From assembly GCA_902473545.1 (NCBI GenBank), contig CABRSG010000042.1, positions 1 through 12,317 of the forward strand: a stretch of DNA of 12,317 nucleotides, given 5' to 3'. How positions within the stretch are numbered: the first letter of the stretch is position 1; each line of letters opens with the position of its first letter. The notes beneath the pieces were generated by a model. It was not told the origin of the DNA. It was given only the letters and a program-made list of their open reading frames with translations, and did not search any database. Below are positions 1 through 6,524 of the stretch, one piece after another. The stretch comes from an uncultured Lachnospiraceae bacterium. GTDB taxonomy: Bacteria; Bacillota; Clostridia; Lachnospirales; Lachnospiraceae. A program made the translations under genes and the position numbers.

Positions 1-1
1 G

Positions 2-1024
2 GGGGGGGAGGAGCTTGCGGCGGATGAGGCGGTGGATATTGTAATCGGAAATAACCGCAAAAAGGAGCTTGCCGATATCCTGGAGGAATATGAGCAGTCG
101 CGTGAGGCGTGTCATCTGCTGGAAGTTGCCCATGCCCCGGAGTACGAGACGCTTTCCATTGCAAAAACGGCGGAACACACGCGCGCCTATATCAAGGTGC
201 AGGATGGCTGCAACCAGTTCTGCAGCTACTGCATTATTCCTTATACCCGAGGGCGTATCCGCAGCCGCGATTTGAGCGATGTGCTTGACGAGGTGCGGAC
301 GCTGGCAGAAAACGGCTATCAGGAGGTCGTGCTGACAGGGATCCATTTAAGCTCCTATGGGAAGGAAAAAAACGACGGCTCTGGTCTTTTGCAGCTCATT
401 GAGGCGGTGCATGAGGTGGACGGCATCCGGCGCATCCGGCTTGGCTCACTGGAACCGCGCATCATCACGGAGGAATTTGCGCAAAAGATCAGCAGGCTGC
501 CGAAAATCTGTCCGCATTTTCACCTTTCTCTGCAGAGCGGGTGCGACGCGACCCTAAAGCGCATGAACCGTCACTATACGGCGGAGGAATACTACGAAAA
601 ATGCGTGCTTCTGCGCAGTGTGTTTGACGATCCGGCGCTGACGACCGATGTAATTGTCGGCTTTCCGGGTGAGACGGAGGAGGAATTTTCTCAGACGGTC
701 GCCTTCCTGGAAAAGGTGAAATTTTATGAGACGCATATTTTTAAGTATTCCAGACGCAGGGGAACCAGAGCTGCCGCGATGGAAAACCAGATTCCGGAGG
801 AAATGAAAAGTGAGCGAAGCCAGGTGCTGCAGGAGCTGAACCGCAGGAATATGGCAGCGTATGAGGCGCGCTTTAAGGGCAGACAGGTGCAGGTTTTGTT
901 TGAGGAAAAAACGCTAAGAGACGGCAGGGAATACTACTGCGGGCATACACGGGAATACATTTCGGTAACGGTTCCGAATGAGGGGCAGGATCTCAGAAAT
1001 AAAATTTGTGATTGTATTTTGTGA
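2..1024 (+). CDS. mtaB: tRNA (N6-threonylcarbamoyladenosine(37)-C2)-methylthiotransferase MtaB, 5'-truncated
   Basis: MtaB is a radical-SAM enzyme that converts t6A37 to ms2t6A37 in tRNAs reading ANN codons. The frame is open from base 2, so the gene begins outside the window and the GTG at 32 is an internal codon. About 340 residues are visible; roughly 90-100 N-terminal residues, most of the UPF0004 domain with its first iron-sulfur cluster, are missing. The radical-SAM cluster motif CxxxCxxC (CNQFCSYC) is encoded at 209-232, followed by IIPYTRGRIRSR, which is typical of the methylthiotransferase family. Further family motifs are GIHLSSYG, LSLQSGCD and DVIVGFPGETEEEF. The last 60 or so residues form a TRAM-like tRNA-binding domain with the YCGHTREYI signature. 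MtaB is preferred to MiaB or RimO because of the GIHLSSYG and SLEP context and the position upstream of ireB. A 50-base gap separates it from ireB. Confidence 0.93.
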   Translation, partial: GGEELAADEAVDIVIGNNRKKELADILEEYEQSREACHLLEVAHAPEYETLSIAKTAEHTRAYIKVQDGCNQFCSYCIIPYTRGRIRSRDLSDVLDEVRTLAENGYQEVVLTGIHLSSYGKEKNDGSGLLQLIEAVHEVDGIRRIRLGSLEPRIITEEFAQKISRLPKICPHFHLSLQSGCDATLKRMNRHYTAEEYYEKCVLLRSVFDDPALTTDVIVGFPGETEEEFSQTVAFLEKVKFYETHIFKYSRRRGTRAAAMENQIPEEMKSERSQVLQELNRRNMAAYEARFKGRQVQVLFEEKTLRDGREYYCGHTREYISVTVPNEGQDLRNKICDCIL

Positions 1025-1040
1025 GACTCTGATGTAGAAT
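1012..1040 (+). promoter_or_regulatory. Possible sigma-A promoter for the ireB operon
   Basis: A TTGTAT element (1012-1017) and a TAGAAT element (1035-1040) are separated by 17 bases, overlapping the end of mtaB. Transcription would begin near 1047, giving ireB a leader of about 28 bases. The -10 is a good match and the -35 a weak one. This is an inference from pattern only. Confidence 0.4.
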
Positions 1041-1074
1041 AGAGCAAAAGGATGTTTATTAAGGACGTGGAAAA

Positions 1075-1332
1075 ATGGGAAGAATCAGTAACACACAGTA
1101 TTTTCGAATGAATCTTGATACAGAAGTGAGTGTAAAGGATACGCTGGACGCCGTATACAATGCCATGGTGGAGAAGGGCTACAATCCGGTGAACCAGATC
1201 GTCGGCTACATTATGTCGGGGGATCCTACTTATATTACAAGTCACAACAATGCACGCGCCATGATTATGAAGGTGGAGCGCGACGAGCTGGTGGAAGAGC
1301 TTTTGCGCGAATATATCAGGAACCGCTCATGA
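1075..1332 (+). CDS. ireB: IreB family regulatory phosphoprotein (UPF0297)
   Basis: This 85-residue protein matches the IreB/YrzL (UPF0297) family over its whole length, including GYNPVNQIVGYIMSGDPTYITSH in the centre and a charged C-terminal helix. In Enterococcus faecalis, IreB is a small dimeric protein phosphorylated by the PASTA kinase IreK and it restrains cephalosporin resistance; other functions are not settled. The known phosphosites are N-terminal threonines. Here the N-terminus MGRISNTQYF offers Thr7 and Ser5 as candidates. The start is supported by AAGGA at 1061-1065, nine bases upstream of the ATG. The TGA stop overlaps the ruvX start in an ATGA, so the two are probably translationally coupled. 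The gene order ireB-ruvX-DUF1292 is conserved in Firmicutes and strengthens the call. Confidence 0.95.
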   Translation: MGRISNTQYFRMNLDTEVSVKDTLDAVYNAMVEKGYNPVNQIVGYIMSGDPTYITSHNNARAMIMKVERDELVEELLREYIRNRS

Positions 1333-1793
1333 CGGCAGAAAACAGAACCAGGATCATGGGGCTTGATTTCGGCTCTAAGACGGTGGGTGTGGCGATCAGC
1401 GACGAACTGCTGATCACTGCCCAGGGAATAGAGATCATCCGAAGAACGTCTGAAAATAAACTCCGGCAGACATGTGCGAGGATCGAGGCGTTGATCGAAG
1501 AATACCATGTCGGAAGGATCGTGCTTGGCTTTCCGAAAAATATGAACAACACAATTGGGGAACGTGCGGAAAAATCTCTGGCATTTAAAGAGATGCTGGA
1601 GCGCAGGACAGGGCTTCCGGTCGTCATGTGGGACGAACGTCTGACGACGGTGGAGGCGAACCGTACGCTGATGGAGGGAAAAGTGCGCCGCGAGGAGCGG
1701 AAAAAATATGTGGATAAGCTGGCAGCCGTGTATATCCTGCAGGGCTATTTGGATTGTGCTTCCATGAAAGCGGCGGACGGCAGCGCGGAATAA
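1329..1793 (+). CDS. ruvX: Holliday junction resolvase RuvX / YqgF
   Basis: RuvX/YqgF is an RNase H-fold nuclease, variously described as a Holliday junction resolvase and as a factor in 16S rRNA 5'-end processing. The 154-residue product has the first catalytic strand as LDFGSKTVGVAISD near residues 11-24, with the conserved Asp. It also has VGRIVLGFPKNMNNTIGERA in the middle, WDERLTTVEA near residue 100, and DKLAAVYILQGYLD at the C-terminus with the last catalytic Asp. The length is slightly above the usual 135-145, mostly through a short tail. The ATG overlaps the ireB stop codon (ATGA), so expression probably depends on ireB translation. A DUF1292 gene follows after 28 bases. Confidence 0.95.
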   Translation: MTAENRTRIMGLDFGSKTVGVAISDELLITAQGIEIIRRTSENKLRQTCARIEALIEEYHVGRIVLGFPKNMNNTIGERAEKSLAFKEMLERRTGLPVVMWDERLTTVEANRTLMEGKVRREERKKYVDKLAAVYILQGYLDCASMKAADGSAE

Positions 1794-1821
1794 GCAAAAA
1801 AGACACACGGAGAACGAACCT

Positions 1822-2082
1822 ATGGAAAAACTTTTATTTCAGCTTGCAGATTCGGAGGAATCTGTGGAATTTTTTGTGTTGGAACAGACGAGAATAAATG
1901 GAACAAACTATATACTGGTCACCGATTCCGAGGAAGACGACGCAGAAGCATTGATTCTGAAGGATTTGTCGGAAGACGGCGAGCAGGAAGCAATTTATGA
2001 GATCGTAGAAGATGATAATGAATTAGCGGCAATATCCAGGGTTTTCAGTGAAATGCTGGAAGACGTTGATATTACGCTGTAA
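1822..2082 (+). CDS. DUF1292 (UPF0473, YrzB-like) protein
   Basis: This is a small acidic protein of 86 residues with the DUF1292 pattern: a strand-rich segment (VEFFVLEQTRINGTNYILVTDS), an acidic stretch EEDDAEALILKD, then DGEQEAIYEIVEDDNELAAISRVFSEML. It corresponds to B. subtilis YrzB, which occupies the same place after yrrK (ruvX). The function of the family is unknown. No signal peptide or membrane segment is visible, so it is probably cytoplasmic. The start is supported by GGAG at 1809-1812, nine bases from the ATG. A 18-base gap leads to the CTG start proposed for the RNase J gene. Confidence 0.92.
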   Translation: MEKLLFQLADSEESVEFFVLEQTRINGTNYILVTDSEEDDAEALILKDLSEDGEQEAIYEIVEDDNELAAISRVFSEMLEDVDITL

Positions 2083-2103
2083 AAAGAAAGGAGAATTTTT
2101 CTG
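2083..2103 (+). promoter_or_regulatory. Strong ribosome binding site deciding a CTG start for RNase J
   Basis: A purine-rich run ending in AAGGAG (to 2093) is followed by seven bases (AATTTTT) and then CTG at 2101-2103. No ATG, GTG or TTG lies at a usable distance in this frame; the nearest TTG is 32 bases from the GGAG. The spacing therefore points to CTG as initiator. Confidence 0.7.
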
Positions 2104-3768
2104 AAAAATATTAACAATTCCAAATTGAGGATCATTCCGCTCGGCGGTCTGGAGCAGATCGGAATGAACATAACTGCCTTTGAGTTCGAAGACAGTATTA
2201 TTGTGGTGGACTGCGGTCTGTCCTTTCCGGAGGACGACATGCTCGGAATCGACCTGGTGATTCCGGACGTCACCTATCTGAAGGACAATATCGACAAAGT
2301 GAAGGGCTTTGTCATCACCCACGGTCATGAGGATCATATCGGCGCGCTCCCGTATATCATCAGGGACATCAACGTGCCGATCTATGCAACCAAGTTGACG
2401 ATGGGTATCATTGAGAATAAATTTACAGAGCACAATCTGATGAAAACAACCAAGCGCAAGGTCGTGAAGCACGGGCAGTCCATCAATCTGGGGCTGTTCC
2501 GCATTGAGTTTATCAAAACAAATCACAGTATCGTAGACGCGGCGGCGCTTGCAATCTATTCTCCGGCAGGAATCGTTGTCCACACGGGGGACTTCAAGGT
2601 GGACTACACGCCGGTATTCGGTGATGCGATCGATCTGCAGCGCTTTGCGGAGATCGGAAAGAAGGGCGTGCTTGCCCTGATGTGCGACAGTACCAATGCG
2701 GAGCGCACAGGCTTTACGATGTCCGAGCGCACGGTCGGCAGGACCTTTGACAATATTTTTGCAGAGCATCGCAACACGCGCATCATTATTGCGACGTTTG
2801 CGTCCAATGTGGACCGTGTGCAGCAGATCATCAATTCCGCATATAAGTATGGACGCAAGGTAGTGGTTGAGGGCAGAAGCATGGTCAGCATCATCTCCAC
2901 GGCTGCCGAGCTTGGCTATCTGAATATCCCGGATTACACGCTGATCGACATCGAGCAGATGAAAAATTATCCGGATGAGCAGATGGTTCTGATCACCACG
3001 GGAAGCCAGGGCGAGTCGATGGCGGCGCTTTCGCGCATGGCGTCCGATATGCACCGCAAGGTGTCTATCAAGCCGGGCGATACCGTTATTTTCAGCTCGC
3101 ATCCGATCCCGGGCAATGAGAAAGCAGTCTCGAAGGTCATCAACGAGCTTTCGGCAAAGGGAGCCGACGTCATCTTCCAGGATACGCACGTTTCCGGACA
3201 CGCATGTCAGGAGGAGATCAAGCTGATTTATTCGCTGGTACATCCGAAATATGCGATCCCGGTGCACGGAGAATACCGCCATTTAAAGGCGCATGCGCAG
3301 CTCGCGCAGAGCCTTGGCATTCCGAAGGACCGCATTTTTATCATGAAGAGCGGACAGGTTCTGGAGCTGGATGAGGAAGAGCCGGCGAAGATTACCGGAG
3401 AGGTACAGACAGGCGCGATCCTGGTGGATGGTCTTGGGGGCGGCGACGTTGGAAACATCGTGCTGCGTGACCGTCAGCATCTCGCGGAGGACGGCATTGT
3501 GATCGTGGTTCTCACGCTGGAGCGATATACCAACCAGGTGCTTGCCGGACCGGATATCGTATCGCGCGGATTTGTTTATGTGCGTGAATCGGAGGATCTG
3601 ATGGGCGAGGCCCGTCAGGTGATCGAGGAAGCACTTGACTACTGCGCGGCTAAGCATATTTCTGACTGGAGCAAGATTAAGAATACCATCCGCGATGAGT
3701 TGAATAACTTTATATGGAAAAAAACAAAGAGAAGTCCGATGATCCTTCCGATTATTATGGAAGTCTGA
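2101..3768 (+). CDS. rnj: Ribonuclease J, probable CTG start
   Basis: RNase J is a metallo-beta-lactamase/beta-CASP ribonuclease with 5'-3' exonuclease and endonuclease activities in mRNA turnover and rRNA maturation. The metal-binding motif HGHEDH is at about residues 74-79. Later family motifs include HTGDFKVDYTP, CDSTNAERTG, SHPIPGNEKAV, HVSGHACQEE and PVHGEYRHL. The C-terminal domain ends in IIMEV. The start needs care. There is no in-frame ATG near the N-terminus, and the TTG at 2125 has no Shine-Dalgarno site. CTG at 2101 lies seven bases after a strong AAAGAAAGGAG (GGAG at 2090-2093) and adds eight residues, KNINNSK-like, before LRIIPLGGLEQIG. Lachnospiraceae homologues, as I recall them, carry a short basic/Asn-rich leader here. 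From the CTG the protein is 555 residues, normal for the family. A ylbF gene follows after 12 bases. Confidence 0.95.
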   Translation: MKNINNSKLRIIPLGGLEQIGMNITAFEFEDSIIVVDCGLSFPEDDMLGIDLVIPDVTYLKDNIDKVKGFVITHGHEDHIGALPYIIRDINVPIYATKLTMGIIENKFTEHNLMKTTKRKVVKHGQSINLGLFRIEFIKTNHSIVDAAALAIYSPAGIVVHTGDFKVDYTPVFGDAIDLQRFAEIGKKGVLALMCDSTNAERTGFTMSERTVGRTFDNIFAEHRNTRIIIATFASNVDRVQQIINSAYKYGRKVVVEGRSMVSIISTAAELGYLNIPDYTLIDIEQMKNYPDEQMVLITTGSQGESMAALSRMASDMHRKVSIKPGDTVIFSSHPIPGNEKAVSKVINELSAKGADVIFQDTHVSGHACQEEIKLIYSLVHPKYAIPVHGEYRHLKAHAQLAQSLGIPKDRIFIMKSGQVLELDEEEPAKITGEVQTGAILVDGLGGGDVGNIVLRDRQHLAEDGIVIVVLTLERYTNQVLAGPDIVSRGFVYVRESEDLMGEARQVIEEALDYCAAKHISDWSKIKNTIRDELNNFIWKKTKRSPMILPIIMEV

Positions 3769-3780
3769 CAGGGAGCGGCT

Positions 3781-4140
3781 ATGCAGGATAATGTAGAGAT
3801 TTATACAAAGGCGCTGATACGCGTCATTCAGGACAGTCAGGAGTACCGCGCGTTTTGCAGGGCGAAAATTAAGCTGTCCGGTATGCCGGAGCTGAAAAAA
3901 CAGATTGACGCGTACCGGACGCAGGTTTACCGCCTGCAGTATGAGGGCGATGTCGAGACGCTGTATGACAGGGTGCAGGAATTTAATATGGAGCATGCAC
4001 AGTTCCGCAAGGATCCGCTGGTGAATGAGTATTTAAACAGTGAGCTTGCAGTCTGCAGGATGCTCCAGAAGGTGGCGGCAGGTCTGTCGGAGGCGCTGGA
4101 TCTTGATCTGGACGAGGTTGCACAGGAGATCCGCTCGTAG
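3781..4140 (+). CDS. ylbF: YlbF/YmcA family regulator
   Basis: The 119-residue all-helical protein fits the YlbF/YmcA (Com_YlbF) family. It has an N-terminal helix with IYTKALIRVIQDSQEYRAF, the central MPELKKQIDAYR segment, and a conserved hydrophobic C-terminal helix (FRKDPLVNEYLNSELAVCRMLQKV). In B. subtilis, YlbF forms a complex with YmcA and YaaT that guides RNase Y in mRNA processing and affects competence, sporulation and biofilm formation. The start is supported by GGGAG about six bases upstream. It lies 12 bases after the RNase J gene, so the two are almost certainly cotranscribed, which fits an RNA-turnover role. A direct link to RNase J is inference. The function of clostridial members has not been shown in detail. 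Confidence 0.88.
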   Translation: MQDNVEIYTKALIRVIQDSQEYRAFCRAKIKLSGMPELKKQIDAYRTQVYRLQYEGDVETLYDRVQEFNMEHAQFRKDPLVNEYLNSELAVCRMLQKVAAGLSEALDLDLDEVAQEIRS

Positions 4141-4154
4141 AGAGGGGGAGACTT

Positions 4155-4550
4155 ATGCAGACCAGACGAATACTGACCGGTATTTTACTGTTTTTGGTGA
4201 AGGTGCTTCTGGCGGCGGTGATCGCCGTGGGGATTTATCACCTCGGGGAGTACGCTTACTATTTCGGGCACAGCATTTATGATAACGCGACGGTGTCCGA
4301 TCCGCCGGGCAGGGACGTTGCGGTGGTGATCCCGGAGGGCAGCAGCATCAGCCAGGTGGCAAAGCTTTTGGAAGCAAAGGGACTGATCCGGGACGAAAAG
4401 GTATTCCGCGTGCAGGAGCGTCTTTCCAAATATCACGGGCAGCTCAAAGCGGGCAATTATGTGCTGAACACATCGCAGAATGCCGAAGAGATGCTTGCGG
4501 TCATTACCGGAAATGAAGATGATTTGTCAGAAAATGAGGATAACGGATGA
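4155..4550 (+). CDS. Short MltG-like (YceG) membrane protein lacking the catalytic domain
   Basis: The 131-residue product has one N-terminal membrane segment at about residues 8-28 (LLFLVKVLLAAVIAVGIYHL). An extracytoplasmic segment matching the LysM-like N-terminal part of the MltG/YceG family follows: VVIPEGSSISQVAKLLEAKGLI, then LKAGNYVLNTSQNAEEMLAVITGN. MltG proteins are endolytic transglycosylases of about 340-380 residues that cut nascent peptidoglycan strands. Here the protein stops where the catalytic domain would begin, so no lytic activity is expected. It ends in an acidic tail (EDDLSENEDNG), which looks like a finished gene rather than a frameshift. B. subtilis has the full-length MltG (YrrL) at the equivalent position before yrrM. 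The start has GGGGGAG at 4144-4150. The stop overlaps the trmR start (ATGA). Confidence 0.82.
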   Translation: MQTRRILTGILLFLVKVLLAAVIAVGIYHLGEYAYYFGHSIYDNATVSDPPGRDVAVVIPEGSSISQVAKLLEAKGLIRDEKVFRVQERLSKYHGQLKAGNYVLNTSQNAEEMLAVITGNEDDLSENEDNG

Positions 4551-5191
4551 TTGTAGAAGAACGAATGACCGCTTATCTGGATTCTCTGGATATCGGAAAC
4601 AGCGAGTTTCTGGAGAAGCTGGAGCAGCAGGCGAAAAGCGAAGGGGTGCCGATCGTCAGGCGCCAGATGCAGAGCTTTCTGAAGGTGCTGCTGCGGATGA
4701 AGCGCCCGGCGCGCATTCTGGAGGTGGGCACGGCGATCGGATTTTCCGCGATTTTGATGTGCGAGAATACGCCGCCGGAGACGATGGTCACAACGATTGA
4801 AAAATATGAGAAGCGGATCCCGCAGGCGAAGGAAAATTTTGCGCGCGCAGGTCTTAATGGGCGCGTTACCCTGCTGGAGGGAGACGCGATGGAGATATTA
4901 AAAGAGCTGGAAGGCTCTTTTGATTTTATTTTTATGGATGCCGCGAAGGGGCAGTACATTTATTTTCTGCCGGAGGTGCTGCGTCTGCTGGAGCCGGAGG
5001 GGATTCTGGTGTCGGACAATGTGCTGCAGGAGGGCGATCTGATTGAGTCGCACTTTGCGGTGGAGCGCCGCAACCGGACGATCTACAGGCGGATGCGGGA
5101 ATATCTGTATGAATTGAAGCACAACGAGCGGCTATTGACGTCCATTGTCCCGGTCGGGGACGGGGCGGCAGTGAGTGTGAAGATAAGATGA
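4547..5191 (+). CDS. trmR: tRNA 5-hydroxyuridine methyltransferase TrmR (YrrM-type O-methyltransferase)
   Basis: This SAM-dependent O-methyltransferase has 214 residues and the class I fold. The SAM-binding motif ILEVGTAIGFSA is at residues 57-68 and an acidic motif (TTIEKYEKR) follows at about 82-90. FDFIFMDAAKGQY contains Asp131, and VSDNVL contains Asp157 and Asn158; these are the usual divalent-metal ligands of the catechol O-methyltransferase-like group. The family also includes catechol and caffeoyl-CoA methyltransferases. The tRNA assignment rests on location: B. subtilis YrrM (TrmR) methylates ho5U34 to mo5U34 and sits in the same order next to the U32-family gene, as here. The ATG overlaps the previous stop and has GAGGA six bases upstream. 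The TGA overlaps an ATG at 5188, although the downstream gene more likely starts at 5200. Confidence 0.88.
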   Translation: MIVEERMTAYLDSLDIGNSEFLEKLEQQAKSEGVPIVRRQMQSFLKVLLRMKRPARILEVGTAIGFSAILMCENTPPETMVTTIEKYEKRIPQAKENFARAGLNGRVTLLEGDAMEILKELEGSFDFIFMDAAKGQYIYFLPEVLRLLEPEGILVSDNVLQEGDLIESHFAVERRNRTIYRRMREYLYELKHNERLLTSIVPVGDGAAVSVKIR

Positions 5192-5199
5192 GGAGCAGT

Positions 5200-6435
5200 A
5201 TGAGAAAACCAGAGCTTTTAATTCCGGCGAGCAGCCTTGAGGTGCTGAAAACCGCCGTCATTTTCGGGGCGGACGCCGTGTATATCGGTGGAGAAGCTTT
5301 CGGGCTTCGCGCCAAGGCGAAAAATTTTTCGATGGAAGAGATGCGCGCGGGCATTGCGTTCGCGCATGAATATGGCGTAAAAGTCTATGTGACGGCGAAC
5401 ATTCTGGCACACAATGATGATCTTGTCGGGGTGGAGGAATATTTTAAAGAACTGAAGGAGATCCGCCCGGATGCGCTCATTATTGCCGATCCGGGTGTTT
5501 TCCGGATTGCGAAGCGCATCTGCCCGGAGATTGAGATCCATATCAGCACGCAGGCAAACAACACCAACTATGAGACATACCGCTTCTGGCACGAGCTTGG
5601 AGCGAAGCGTGTGGTGTCCGCGCGCGAGCTTTCTTTAAAGGAGATAAAGGAGCTGCGCGCAAATATTCCGGAGGAGCTGGAGATCGAGACCTTTGTGCAT
5701 GGCGCAATGTGCATCTCCTATTCCGGAAGATGCCTTTTAAGCAATTACTTTACCGGGCGGGACGCCAACCAGGGAGCCTGCACACACCCGTGCCGCTGGA
5801 AATATGCAGTTGTGGAGGAGACGCGCCCCGGACAGTACCTGCCGGTTTACGAGAATGAGCGTGGAACCTACATCTTTAATTCCAAGGATCTCTGCATGAT
5901 CGGACATATTCCCGATCTGATAGAAGCCGGCATCGACAGCTTTAAGATAGAAGGGCGGATGAAAACGGCGCTTTATGTGGCGACTGTGGCGCGGACCTAC
6001 CGGAAGGCGATCGACGATTATCTGGAGTCTCCGGCGAAATATGAGGACAATATGCCATGGTACCGGCAGCAGATCGCGAGTTGTACCTATCGGCAGTTTA
6101 CCACCGGCTTTTTCTACGGGAAGCCGGATGAGAGTACGCAGATTTACGATAGCAATACCTATGTGAAGGAATACACCTATCTCGGCATTGTGGAGGAGGT
6201 GCAGGATGGAGCCTGCCGCATCGAGCAGCGCAATAAGTTTTCTGTCGGCGAGGAGATCGAGATCATGAAGCCGGACGGAAGAAATGTACTGGCGACGGTT
6301 CTTTCCATTGCCGATGAGGAGGGCGTATCCATGGAGAGCGCTCCTCATCCGCAGCAGAAGTTAGATGTGCGCCTGTCCGGGAGGGCGGAACGGTACGATC
6401 TTCTGAGAAGAAAAGAACAGGGTACGATAAAATAA
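5200..6435 (+). CDS. trhP: U32 family tRNA uridine hydroxylase TrhP (YrrO-like)
   Basis: This 411-residue protein is long called 'peptidase U32' or 'collagenase-like', but characterised relatives (E. coli TrhP, B. subtilis YrrN/YrrO) are iron-sulfur proteins needed for prephenate-dependent hydroxylation of U34 in tRNA. The N-terminal TIM-barrel-like part begins KPELLIPASSLEVLKTA and GADAVYIGG. The U32 signature ETFVHGAMCISYSGRCLLS places Cys171 and Cys178, and GACTHPC supplies Cys194 and Cys198; several of these should bind the cluster. A C-terminal beta-barrel segment follows from about residue 325. An ATG at 5188 would overlap trmR by ATGA. ATG 5200 is preferred because AGGAG (5191-5195) is just upstream of it, and MRKPELLIP is the usual family N-terminus. 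trmR directly upstream supplies the next step. A hairpin terminator lies about 25 bases after the stop. Confidence 0.88.
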   Translation: MRKPELLIPASSLEVLKTAVIFGADAVYIGGEAFGLRAKAKNFSMEEMRAGIAFAHEYGVKVYVTANILAHNDDLVGVEEYFKELKEIRPDALIIADPGVFRIAKRICPEIEIHISTQANNTNYETYRFWHELGAKRVVSARELSLKEIKELRANIPEELEIETFVHGAMCISYSGRCLLSNYFTGRDANQGACTHPCRWKYAVVEETRPGQYLPVYENERGTYIFNSKDLCMIGHIPDLIEAGIDSFKIEGRMKTALYVATVARTYRKAIDDYLESPAKYEDNMPWYRQQIASCTYRQFTTGFFYGKPDESTQIYDSNTYVKEYTYLGIVEEVQDGACRIEQRNKFSVGEEIEIMKPDGRNVLATVLSIADEEGVSMESAPHPQQKLDVRLSGRAERYDLLRRKEQGTIK

Positions 6436-6458
6436 GTACTATTAAATAAGAGATATTA

Positions 6459-6510
6459 AAAAGAGGGCTGCGGCGAAATGCGCTTATCGCATTTCACTGC
6501 AGCCCTTTTC
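6459..6510. terminator. Bidirectional hairpin terminator between trhP and argG
   Basis: A long near-perfect hairpin separates the convergent trhP and argG genes. Outer arms AAGAGGGCTGC (6461-6471) and GCAGCCCTTTT (6499-6509) enclose inner arms GAAATGCG (6475-6482) and CGCATTTC (6488-6495), with a five-base loop CTTAT. Only a small internal mismatch lies between the two parts. The left flank is A-rich and the right arm ends in TTTT, so it can stop transcription from either side. Confidence 0.9.
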
Positions 6511-6524
6511 ACACCTGTGGGTGT

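Noticed and set aside
1..8. Run of eight G at the start of the window
   Set aside because: It translates in frame within mtaB as Gly-Gly and may be a contig-edge artefact; there is too little sequence to interpret.
1242..1808. 188-codon open frame on the - strand over ireB and ruvX
   Set aside because: It is antisense to two conserved genes and has no protein-like features.
2023..3282. 419-codon open frame on the - strand across the RNase J gene
   Set aside because: It lies antisense to a clear RNase J with all motifs, its translation is His/Arg-rich with no family pattern, and it has no ribosome site. It reflects codon bias of the sense gene.
5188..5199. ATG 5188 as the trhP start (ATGA overlap with trmR)
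   Set aside because: It has no Shine-Dalgarno site, whereas ATG 5200 has AGGAG just upstream and gives the usual N-terminus. The overlap remains possible but less likely.
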